From UMGS755 sp045597205 (lineage in GTDB: Bacteria; Bacillota; Clostridia; UBA1381; UBA9506), in the NCBI GenBank assembly GCA_045597205.1, contig JAZODT010000023.1:1-9509 (forward strand): 9,509 nt of DNA. The letters are read 5' to 3'. A program made the translations under genes and the position numbers. Positions 1 through 6,291 of this stretch are shown here, piece by piece. Below the pieces are notes generated by a model, which worked only from the letters and a program-made list of their open reading frames with translations, was not told the origin of the DNA and made no database searches. Position 1 is the first letter of the stretch, and each line of letters opens with the position of its first letter.

Positions 1-59
1 CAAACAAGGCGATTGAAAAACTGACCAATGCAATTATTTCATTAGGAGGAAATGTGTAA
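1..59 (+). CDS. C-terminal end of an upstream gene (partial), probably prophage
   Basis: An open frame enters from the left edge and ends at TAA 57-59. The visible tail reads NKAIEKLTNAIISLGGNV. The TAA shares its last base with the ATG of the next gene (TAATG), and the next gene's ribosome binding site lies inside this tail, so the two are probably translationally coupled. Too little remains to name the family. From its position before a lysis cassette it is likely a late phage gene (tail or tail-associated). The other two frames are closed early, which supports this frame. Confidence 0.55.
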   Translation, partial: NKAIEKLTNAIISLGGNV

Positions 60-244
60 TGTTTAATTTAAAGGATTTTATCAAAAAAGGTTTGCTGGAT
101 GCTGTTGGCAGAATGGCAGATTATCAGGTGATTTTAAATGCTGCCGGATGGCTGGAAAAAGGTGTGCTGACCGAAGAGGATTTAGCGGAAATCAGTACTG
201 CCATTGATGCACAATATCCGGAGGTGGAGGCAGATGCAGAATGA
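59..244 (+). CDS. small prophage protein, 61 aa, tail/lysis region
   Basis: A 61-residue soluble protein with no membrane segment. It is alpha-helical and acidic at the C-terminus (ends EVEADAE), with a middle stretch GWLEKGVLTEEDLAEI. Short proteins with this 'gain of a helix plus T-E-E-D/E' pattern sit just after tail genes in many Firmicute prophages (the XkdX-like position), but I cannot assign it firmly to that family. The start is well set by AGGAGGA at 44-50, eight bases before the ATG. The ATG overlaps the preceding stop by one base, and the gene's 3' end overlaps the next gene by 11 bases, so it is part of a compact late operon. The function is unknown. Confidence 0.75.
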   Translation: MFNLKDFIKKGLLDAVGRMADYQVILNAAGWLEKGVLTEEDLAEISTAIDAQYPEVEADAE

Positions 245-563
245 GGTTTGGGATTTAGTTCTCAGGTGGCTGGTGCCTTTTTTGTGCGGCAGTGCAGTGT
301 CTTTAGTCAGCACGATGATAGCCGGCATGCAACGGAGCCACAAGAAGGAGCTGGCCTTTAAAAAGGGCGTGCAATGCCTTTTAAGAGCAGAGATTATACG
401 GTCTTATGATAAGTATACGGAGAGGGGCTTTTGCCCCCTCTATGCCAAAGAGGCATTGACGAGAGCCTATGACAGCTATCATGAGCTGGGGGGCAATGAT
501 GTGGCCACGGATTTATACCATCAGATGATGCAGATGCCCAATGAGGTAAGAGAGGAGCGATAA
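234..563 (+). CDS. prophage membrane protein, 109 aa, lysis cassette
   Basis: A 109-residue protein. Residues about 7-33 (WDLVLRWLVPFLCGSAVSLV onward) form one hydrophobic membrane segment. After it come a basic stretch (QRSHKKELAFKKG) and a soluble helical domain containing the pattern ECPLYA-like 'GFCPLYAKEAL' and 'YHELGGNDV'. Proteins with one N-terminal membrane helix and this kind of 'C/P-Y-A ... Y-H-x-L-G-G-N' tail are common, unnamed members of Firmicute prophage lysis regions. The position directly before the endolysin makes a holin or holin-accessory role plausible, by inference. The ATG at 234 is chosen because GGAGGTGGAGG at 220-230 is correctly placed for it. An in-frame ATG at 204 would overlap the previous gene much more and lacks such a site. 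Confidence 0.75.
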   Translation: MQNEVWDLVLRWLVPFLCGSAVSLVSTMIAGMQRSHKKELAFKKGVQCLLRAEIIRSYDKYTERGFCPLYAKEALTRAYDSYHELGGNDVATDLYHQMMQMPNEVREER

Positions 564-568
564 AATTG

Positions 569-1768
569 ATGAAGGTTTTTATTGATGCCGGCCATAATTA
601 TACCGGTTCTGATACCGGCGCCCAGGGGCATGGTCTCCGGGAACAGGATATTACCTTTTCTATAGCGGACAAGCTCAAGGCCTTGCTTATAACCTGTGGC
701 CATGAGGTTAAAATGAGCCGCGAAAAGGTGACGGACAGCTTGGGGATTAGTTTATCTGATTCTTTACATACCAGGGCGGGTCTGGCCAATCAGTGGGGTG
801 CTCAGCTTTTTGTCAGCATCCATTGCAATGCTTTTGACGGCAAGGCTCATGGCACAGAAACTTTGGTATATTCTTTAAATGGTCAGGCGGCGGAATATGC
901 AGAGAAAATACAGAAGGCGATTGTCGGTCAGCTGGGTACTGCCGATCGGGGTGTTAAACAGCGTCAGGATTTGGTGGTGCTGCGTAAAACAGCGATGCCG
1001 GCGGTGCTAGTGGAAACGGCTTTTATTGACAATAAAGCCGATAGCCTGTTGCTTAAGAATAACGCTGAGGATTTTGCGAAGGCCATATGCGAAGGGATTA
1101 CCGGGAAGACAGTACAGAAGGAGGAGACGGCCATGGCGCAGACGGTTATGAAATTGGATAATGTGTATGTGCAGGAGATTTTTCCAGCAGATTTTAAGAT
1201 TTTGCAGTGTGACTGCAAGAAAAATAATGTTAACGCGGGTAATTATTTCAATCTGGGATTCTTTACGGCCTTAGCGGATGGGACAACCTATCCGGTGGGG
1301 AATTTGGCTATTGATGGCAATATTATAAGCCAGGCAAAGAATAGTCCGGATTGGATTAATTTGTCCGGCAAAAAATTATCTACCGTTTATACAACAAAAT
1401 CCGGTGAGTGTGGCCTGATTCAAACGGACGAATTGCGGACGATAGAGGGTCTTAAGATGGCGGTCAGCGGCATTCCCATCATTGTAGGCGGCAAGCAGGT
1501 GAAGCTAGACCGGATTAAAGCGGAAGGGTATTTCGGCGATGAGCTTTATGATACCTGGCATGGCTTTTTGGGTCTTCGGCACGGTAAGTTGGTTTATGTG
1601 GCCACAAAGTGCGATTTCGGCCAGATGTGCTGGGTGCTGGTGGCACTTGGTATTTATGATGCCATTAAACTGGACGGCGGCGGATCCTTTATTCTGCACA
1701 ATGGAAAGACGATAGCAGCAACGAATGAAAACCGCCGGATTCATAATGTTGGAACGTGGACGTTGTAA
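569..1768 (+). CDS. prophage endolysin: N-acetylmuramoyl-L-alanine amidase (amidase_3) fused to NAGPA-like phosphodiester glycosidase domain
   Basis: A 399-residue two-domain cell-wall hydrolase without a signal peptide, as expected for a holin-released endolysin. Residues 1-177 are an amidase_3 domain. The zinc ligands are H9 (in DAGHN), E25 (in LREQD) and H85 (in SIHCNAF), and the catalytic Glu is E149 (in VLVETAFIDN). This domain should cut the amide between N-acetylmuramic acid and L-alanine. After a short linker, residues about 190-399 match the phosphodiester glycosidase (NAGPA, DUF2233) pattern: DTWHGF, DAIKLDGGGS at about 364-373, and a terminal ENRRIHN. This domain may bind or cleave a wall glycopolymer. 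GAGGAG at 552-557 serves the start. A TTG at 566 is 8 bases from it and the ATG at 569 is 11; I prefer ATG because family members begin MKxFIDAGHN. An internal start lies at codon 189 (see 1118-1135). Confidence 0.92.
   Translation: MKVFIDAGHNYTGSDTGAQGHGLREQDITFSIADKLKALLITCGHEVKMSREKVTDSLGISLSDSLHTRAGLANQWGAQLFVSIHCNAFDGKAHGTETLVYSLNGQAAEYAEKIQKAIVGQLGTADRGVKQRQDLVVLRKTAMPAVLVETAFIDNKADSLLLKNNAEDFAKAICEGITGKTVQKEETAMAQTVMKLDNVYVQEIFPADFKILQCDCKKNNVNAGNYFNLGFFTALADGTTYPVGNLAIDGNIISQAKNSPDWINLSGKKLSTVYTTKSGECGLIQTDELRTIEGLKMAVSGIPIIVGGKQVKLDRIKAEGYFGDELYDTWHGFLGLRHGKLVYVATKCDFGQMCWVLVALGIYDAIKLDGGGSFILHNGKTIAATNENRRIHNVGTWTL
1118..1135 (+). promoter_or_regulatory. internal ribosome binding site and in-frame ATG inside the endolysin gene
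   Basis: AAGGAGGAG at 1118-1126 is followed six bases later by ATG at 1133-1135, in the endolysin frame (codon 189). It is a stronger Shine-Dalgarno match than the gene's own start. It falls exactly in the linker between the amidase and the C-terminal domain. Initiation here would make a 211-residue stand-alone C-terminal domain (1133-1768). Internal starts yielding a free wall-binding domain are established for some phage endolysins, including enterococcal Lys170 and clostridial CTP1L/CD27L. Use of the site here is an inference. Confidence 0.6.
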
Positions 1769-1780
1769 GGAGGACTTTGA

Positions 1781-1975
1781 ATGAAAGAATTAAAAAAATT
1801 AATTGATGTAAAAAGCATCGTCACCCTGGCGTTAGTGTTTTCGCTGGTGGCGATTGTTCTATTGAATAGAACACTGGATGAAAACGTGTTTTTACTGTTT
1901 TCTAATGTGGTGACCATGGTCATTACATATTTCTTTACGAAGAAGGGGAGCGGCGAGAGGAAAGATGAGGTTTAA
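1781..1975 (+). CDS. small holin-like membrane protein, 64 aa
   Basis: A 64-residue protein with a basic N-terminus (MKELKKLIDVK), two predicted membrane segments at about 12-29 (SIVTLALVFSLVAIVLL) and 36-53 (FLLFSNVVTMVITYFF), and a charged C-terminal tail (KKGSGERKDEV). Size, two-helix topology and charged tail are those of a class II-type phage holin, and it lies 12 bases after the endolysin stop, so holin is the best guess. No named holin family was recognised from sequence alone. AAGGAGG at 1767-1773 sits seven bases before the ATG. It is the last prophage gene before the tRNA. Confidence 0.75.
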   Translation: MKELKKLIDVKSIVTLALVFSLVAIVLLNRTLDENVFLLFSNVVTMVITYFFTKKGSGERKDEV

Positions 1976-2105
1976 AGGGTGTCAAAGGTGATTGTTAAGT
2001 GACATGAGAAACTGAAATATTTGTTAGTAATATGTTAGCTACCGTTCAATAACTCATTAATTTTTAACACATTTTATACGATTTTAGAAAAAATGAGAAA
2101 AAACA

Positions 2106-2138
2106 AAAACCGCTCAACCAACATAGTTGAGCGGTTTT
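2106..2138 (-). terminator. intrinsic terminator of tRNA-Pro, possibly bidirectional
   Basis: A perfect 13-bp inverted repeat: aaaaccgctcaac (2106-2118) and gttgagcggtttt (2126-2138) around a 7-base loop. Read on the minus strand, the stem begins just after the tRNA CCA and is followed by a long U-rich tract (complement of the A-runs at 2089-2109), so it is a strong terminator for the tRNA. On the plus strand only TTTT follows, so it may also weakly stop prophage lysis transcripts. The 130 bases before it (1976-2105) are AT-rich and hold no gene I can support. Confidence 0.85.
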
Positions 2139-2140
2139 GA

Positions 2141-2217
<77 letters not shown>

Positions 2218-2241
2218 ACATTTATCCCTTAGGACTAATTT

Positions 2242-2270
2242 ATTATACAATAAAAAAAGGCATTTGTCAA
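2242..2270 (-). promoter_or_regulatory. sigma-70/SigA promoter for tRNA-Pro
   Basis: On the minus strand TTGACA (complement of 2265-2270) and TATAAT (complement of 2242-2247) are both perfect consensus boxes, separated by exactly 17 bases (2248-2264). The predicted transcription start, near 2235, leaves a leader of about 17 bases before the mature tRNA 5' end at 2217. This is a strong constitutive promoter typical of stable RNA genes. Confidence 0.85.
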
Positions 2271-2360
2271 ATGTTTTTTTAATTTTTTTTTAATTAAAAA
2301 AAAAGAATGATAAATTTCATATTTTCTTCATAATTTATTCGTAAAATAGTCATAAAGATA

Positions 2361-2369
2361 TGATAAAAT
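2361..2369 (+). promoter_or_regulatory. possible extended -10 for the export operon (weak)
   Basis: The 316-base gap between the tRNA and the adaptor gene (2218-2533) has no gene. It is very AT-rich with long A and T runs (2251-2300). On the plus strand TGATAAAAT at 2361-2369 fits an extended -10 (TGnTAAAAT), but no convincing -35 is seen. TATGAT/TATAAA at 2448-2459 is an alternative closer to the gene. The operon promoter is probably in 2350-2460, but its exact place is uncertain. Confidence 0.25.
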
Positions 2370-2477
2370 TATAAAAAATCGTGAACCTAAAGCACAAGTT
2401 TTTTGTTTGCTTGGTTAAAAAATTAATGTATTTTTAATGTTTTAAGGTATGATTATAAATGTTTTTAAGAAAACAAG

Positions 2478-2500
2478 GCTTTATCCGTCCGCGGTAAAGC
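2478..2500 (+). promoter_or_regulatory. small inverted repeat in the leader of the export operon
   Basis: GCTTTA (2478-2483) pairs with TAAAGC (2495-2500). Inside, CCG (2485-2487) pairs with CGG (2492-2494) around the loop TCCG, with one bulged T. This GC-rich palindrome stands out in an AT-rich leader, 33 bases before the adaptor start. It could be an operator for an unseen regulator or an RNA hairpin. It lacks a T-tract, so it is not a terminator. Confidence 0.35.
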
Positions 2501-2533
2501 AGATACATATTTAAGTTTGCGGGCAGAAAGGTT

Positions 2534-4393
2534 ATGGAAACAGTGCAGTTTAACAATGTGAAAGAAAAGGCTATGCAAACATTACGGTACGAAAATATTA
2601 AAGAAAAAGTGGTGCTGGGCGGTCAAAAATGGAAAGCCATGCCTAGAAAGAAAAAAATTCTTGTTACATCGACAGCCTCTGTGTTGGTTTTGGCTTTAAT
2701 TGTTTGGGCTGTTTTTCCATCAGGTGATAAGGCGCAGACTTTTAGCACCGTTAAGGTGGATAAGGGAGATATTTCTGTTGTCATTAGCGGGACAGGTACC
2801 ATTAAACCAATTGATGAATATTCGGTTACCTCTTTGGTAAAAGGAGAAATTTTATTAGACACCTTTCAGGAAGGGGATATGGTTGAAAAAGGGGATTTGC
2901 TGTACCAAATAGATTCAAGCGACTTGGAAAACACGTTGGAAAAGGCCCAACTCAACCTACAAAAAAGTCAGATTTCTTATAACGAAACCATGGACAACTT
3001 AGCAAAATTAAATGTAACCAGTAAATATAGTGGCGTAATTACAGAAACTTACGTCAAGGTGGGGGATTCAGTTAATAACGGTACAAAAATTGCAGATTTG
3101 GTAGATACGAACACATTAGTATTGTCATTGCCGTTTAATGAGACCGATGCGGCGAATATTCGTGTGGGTGATAGTGCACAGGTTATGCTAACGAATTCTT
3201 TTTATCAGTTAAAAGGCAAAGTGAGCAGGGTTTCCACCGGCAGTTTGATTTCGGCCGAGGGCAACAAGGTGCGAACAGTTGATGTTGAAGTGAAAAATCC
3301 CGGTGCGGTTTCAAAAGGGGATAGTGCCACAGCGATGATTAATAATTTTGCCTGCAACGGCCCCGGCACCTTTGAATATAATCTGGAAACCACAATCACA
3401 GCAGAAACGGCCGGAGAGGTAGTCTCTATGAATTGTGGCAAAGGGGATGTTGTTACAGCCGGCGCTGTGATTGCCAGTTTAGAGTCTTCTAATGCTGCCA
3501 GTACAAGGCTAAATAGCCAAATATCTCTTCGGGATTCTCAGCTATCCATCGAAAACTACAATAAGCAATTAGAAGAATATCAGATTACGGCGCCTATCTC
3601 CGGCACAGTGCTTAAAAAGACCTCTAAAGCCGGTGATACGCTGGACAATACCAATTCGTCTGTGACTATGGCAGTCATTGCCGATATGTCAACCATTGTG
3701 TTTGAGATGAGTGTAGATGAATTGGATATCAGCAAAATTAAAGTGGGGCAAAGTGTGAGTGTAACTGCCGATGCCATTGAGAATAAAATTTATACCGGTT
3801 ATGTAGATTATGTCAGTGTTGTGGGCACCACCCAAAACGGTGTAACAACCTATCCCATTACGGTGGTGGTAGAAAATCCGGAAAATTTAATTCCCGGTAT
3901 GAATGTCAGTGCCGAGATTGTTGTTGAATCACGGGAGAATGTTTTGCGTGTGCCGGTGGCGGCGGTTAATCGTGGCAATATAGTATTTGTTAAAGATAAC
4001 GGGAAGAAAGCACAAGAAACAACAGAACCACAATGGTCTGCCGATAGAGAACAGGGTGAAAGACCTGAGGGTATGCCGGAAGGTGAAAGACCTGAGACTA
4101 TGCCGGAAATGCCTCAGATGGGAAAGGAACAGAGCAACAAGGCATCATCGAAGGTGATGCCTGAAGCCCCGGATGGTTTCCGTGCTGTTCGGGTGGAAAC
4201 GGGGCTGAATGATTCTAACTATATTGAAATAACATCCGGCTTATTAGAGGGGGATGAAGTTTATGTTGCTATGTCTGCAGGCTCAGGCAGCAACGCATCC
4301 GGTATGATGGGCATGATGGGCGGCGGAATGCCTATGGGCGGTGGCATGCCCGGTGGCAGTATGCCCGGCAACCGGATGGCCGGGGGTAGATGA
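2534..4393 (+). CDS. membrane-fusion/periplasmic adaptor protein of a MacAB/YknXYZ-type exporter, 619 aa
   Basis: This is a HlyD/MacA-family adaptor. A cytoplasmic N-terminus of about 39 residues, ending in RKKK, precedes one membrane segment (about 42-62). Outside the membrane I see two consecutive modules. Module 1 is a lipoyl-like sandwich (about 93-127 and 164-190) split by a short helical hairpin (128-163), then a beta-barrel (192-270). Module 2 is a second sandwich (288-318 and 350-385) split by a second hairpin (319-349), with the hallmark 'ITAPISGTV', and a second barrel (387-466). The membrane-proximal domain (468-490 plus 549-580) is interrupted by a charged Met/Pro-rich insert (about 495-548), and the protein ends in a Gly/Met-rich tail (585-619). 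Typical MacA-type proteins are about 370-400 residues with one module. The start has a weak AAAGG only two bases away, so an ATG at 2573 is possible. The stop overlaps the ATPase start by ATGA. Confidence 0.9.
   Translation: METVQFNNVKEKAMQTLRYENIKEKVVLGGQKWKAMPRKKKILVTSTASVLVLALIVWAVFPSGDKAQTFSTVKVDKGDISVVISGTGTIKPIDEYSVTSLVKGEILLDTFQEGDMVEKGDLLYQIDSSDLENTLEKAQLNLQKSQISYNETMDNLAKLNVTSKYSGVITETYVKVGDSVNNGTKIADLVDTNTLVLSLPFNETDAANIRVGDSAQVMLTNSFYQLKGKVSRVSTGSLISAEGNKVRTVDVEVKNPGAVSKGDSATAMINNFACNGPGTFEYNLETTITAETAGEVVSMNCGKGDVVTAGAVIASLESSNAASTRLNSQISLRDSQLSIENYNKQLEEYQITAPISGTVLKKTSKAGDTLDNTNSSVTMAVIADMSTIVFEMSVDELDISKIKVGQSVSVTADAIENKIYTGYVDYVSVVGTTQNGVTTYPITVVVENPENLIPGMNVSAEIVVESRENVLRVPVAAVNRGNIVFVKDNGKKAQETTEPQWSADREQGERPEGMPEGERPETMPEMPQMGKEQSNKASSKVMPEAPDGFRAVRVETGLNDSNYIEITSGLLEGDEVYVAMSAGSGSNASGMMGMMGGGMPMGGGMPGGSMPGNRMAGGR
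4055..4108 (+). repeat. 27-bp tandem duplication in the adaptor gene
   Basis: Two adjacent 27-bp copies (4055-4081 and 4082-4108) differ at two neighbouring bases and encode GERPEGMPE and GERPETMPE, followed by a partial MPQM. The repeat lies in the charged Met/Pro-rich insert of the membrane-proximal domain and keeps the reading frame. It looks like a recent in-frame slippage or duplication, so copy number may vary between strains. Confidence 0.85.
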
Positions 4394-5091
4394 AGATGAT
4401 TGAACTTTGTGATATTTATAAAATTTATTCAGACGGGGACGGTGAAATCAGGGCATTAGACGGAATCAATCTGCGTATTGAACAGTCAGAATTTGTTGCT
4501 ATTGTGGGTCAATCCGGCTCGGGTAAATCGACTTGTATGAATATCATTGGCTGCTTAGATACCCCCACCAGTGGTACATATCACTTAAACGGTGTGGATG
4601 TGAGCACCATGAATGAAATTGAATTGTCTCACATACGAAATCAAACATTGGGCTTTATCTTTCAGCAATATAATTTGCTGCCGAAATTGAATTTATTAGA
4701 AAATGTGGAGTTGCCTTTGATTTACAGAGGCATGTCTCCAAAGCAGAGGGAAGAAAAGGCAAAAATTGCCCTGGAAAGGGTAGGGCTTTTAGACAGAGCA
4801 AAAAAAATGCCTTCTCAGCTTTCTGGCGGTCAGCAGCAACGTGTTTCTATTGCCAGGGCACTAGCCGGGGAACCGCCAGTGATTTTAGCTGATGAACCCA
4901 CGGGAGCGCTAGATAGTAAAACCGGGCGGGATGTGCTGAATTTTATTAAAAAATTAAATGATGAAGGCACTACCATTGTGCTCATAACGCACGATATGTC
5001 CATTGCGGAAGAAGCGAAACGAATCGTTCGGATTCAGGACGGAAAAATCATTTCTGATACGCCGGGAAGGAGGAATGACGCATGCATATGA
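4390..5091 (+). CDS. MacB-type ABC transporter ATP-binding protein, 233 aa
   Basis: A complete LolD/MacB-class ATPase. It has Walker A GQSGSGKST (40-48), Q-loop FQQYNLLPKL (Q92/Q93), signature LSGGQQQR (144-151), Walker B VILADEP (164-170) with catalytic E169, D-loop ALD, and H-loop ITHD (H201). The length is normal for the family. It should pair as a dimer with the downstream permease, using ATP to drive conformational change in the envelope part rather than classical transport through the membrane. The start at 4390 overlaps the adaptor stop (ATGA). An ATG at 4396 is better spaced from GGGGGT (4382-4387), so the true start may be two codons later. The gene overlaps the permease by 10 bases, and translational coupling is expected. 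Confidence 0.95.
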   Translation: MKMIELCDIYKIYSDGDGEIRALDGINLRIEQSEFVAIVGQSGSGKSTCMNIIGCLDTPTSGTYHLNGVDVSTMNEIELSHIRNQTLGFIFQQYNLLPKLNLLENVELPLIYRGMSPKQREEKAKIALERVGLLDRAKKMPSQLSGGQQQRVSIARALAGEPPVILADEPTGALDSKTGRDVLNFIKKLNDEGTTIVLITHDMSIAEEAKRIVRIQDGKIISDTPGRRNDACI

Positions 5092-6254
5092 AACAATCCT
5101 TTATACTGGCGCTAAAAAGCTTAAAAACCAGTAAAATGCGTTCTTTTCTCACAATGCTTGGCATTATCATTGGTGTTGCCTCTGTTATCATTCTAACCAG
5201 TCTGGTCGATAGTATGAAACAGATGATGGTTGAAGAATTTGAAAGCATGGGCACAAATTTGATTACGGTGAATATTACCGGTCGTGGTGGTAACCGCATG
5301 GTACAGCCTGAGGATATGATTGAGTTGGTAGAAGAAAAGGAAACGCTGTCAGCAGTATCACCGAACATTACCATTTCTGCTTATGTTAAAAATGGTAACG
5401 AAAATCAGGCTACCTCCTGTATCGGCACCAGTGAGACCTATCACGAAATTAATAATCTGGAAATTGAAAATGGACGGTATTTATCATATATAGATGTGGA
5501 ACGCCGACAAAAATGCTGTGTTATTGGTTCTTATGTGGCAGAGAGCGTTTTTCGAGGGTTGAATCCCGTAGGTCAAACTATTAAAATTAATGGTTATAGT
5601 TTTACTGTCGTTGGCGTGGCAGCAGAGAAAGCGAATAGTACCGAAAACAGTCAGGATGACCGGATTTATCTTCCTTATACGGTGGCCAGAACCTTAACCT
5701 TTATGTCTCGAATTTCTAATTATTCTTTCAGTGCAGCGGATAAAAATCGGTTAGACGAGGCGATTGCTGATATTGAGGCGGCATTGTTTAAGGTTTATCA
5801 AAATGATGATTATTATTCGGTAACCAGTGTTTCTGCTATAGTGGATACATTAGATGAATTAACCGGAACGCTGACGTTAATTTTGGTGGGCATAGCAGGC
5901 ATTTCTCTGTTGGTTGGCGGCATTGGTATTATGAATATTATGCTTGTATCGGTTACGGAACGTACCCGTGAAATTGGCGTTAGAAAGTCTTTGGGTGCAA
6001 CGCCCTGGAATATTTTGAGCCAGTTTGTGGTAGAAGCAGCAACCACCAGCGGTTGCGGTGGCATTTTGGGCATTTTTTTAGGTGTTGGCGGTGCCTATGT
6101 TTTATGTTCATTAATGGACATGAAAACGGTGATAACTTTAGGGTCCGTCATTATTGCTTTTTCTGTTTCGGCCATTATTGGTGTGACTTTTGGATATTTT
6201 CCGGCGAAAAAAGCAGCTAAGTTAAACCCCATTGATGCTCTTAGATATGATTGA
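5082..6254 (+). CDS. MacB/FtsX-type ABC transporter permease, 390 aa
   Basis: The topology is that of the MacB/FtsX (type VII ABC) family. The first membrane helix is at about 22-42 (FLTMLGIIIGVASVIILTSL), followed by a large extracytoplasmic domain (about 43-255, MacB_PCD). Then come three C-terminal helices at about 260-290, 315-342 and 348-372. The conserved cytoplasmic segment ERTREIGVRKSLGAT, which contacts the ATPase, follows helix 2, and the protein ends with the family-typical PAKKAAKLNPIDALRYD. With the adaptor and ATPase it forms a MacAB/YknXYZ-like complex; substrates could be antimicrobial peptides, toxins or lipids but cannot be read from sequence. AAGGAGG at 5067-5073 sets the start at 5082, inside the end of the ATPase gene. 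The next gene follows 37 bases after the stop. Confidence 0.95.
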   Translation: MHMKQSFILALKSLKTSKMRSFLTMLGIIIGVASVIILTSLVDSMKQMMVEEFESMGTNLITVNITGRGGNRMVQPEDMIELVEEKETLSAVSPNITISAYVKNGNENQATSCIGTSETYHEINNLEIENGRYLSYIDVERRQKCCVIGSYVAESVFRGLNPVGQTIKINGYSFTVVGVAAEKANSTENSQDDRIYLPYTVARTLTFMSRISNYSFSAADKNRLDEAIADIEAALFKVYQNDDYYSVTSVSAIVDTLDELTGTLTLILVGIAGISLLVGGIGIMNIMLVSVTERTREIGVRKSLGATPWNILSQFVVEAATTSGCGGILGIFLGVGGAYVLCSLMDMKTVITLGSVIIAFSVSAIIGVTFGYFPAKKAAKLNPIDALRYD

Positions 6255-6291
6255 TATACAAAAGTATTTTGATAGGAAAGGAATGTTTAGC

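Noticed and set aside
204..233. Upstream ATG at 204 extending the 109-residue prophage protein
   Set aside because: It lacks a ribosome binding site and overlaps the previous gene by 41 bases, while GGAGGTGGAGG stands directly before the ATG at 234.
1976..2105. Short direct repeats (TGTTAG twice, 2021-2040) after the holin-like gene, as possible integrase arm sites
   Set aside because: They are too short and too few in AT-rich DNA to separate from chance, and no integrase is in the window.
6232..6291. Twenty-codon N-terminal extension of the SLH protein
   Set aside because: It overlaps the permease end and would bury the signal peptide. The ATG at 6292 has a proper ribosome binding site.
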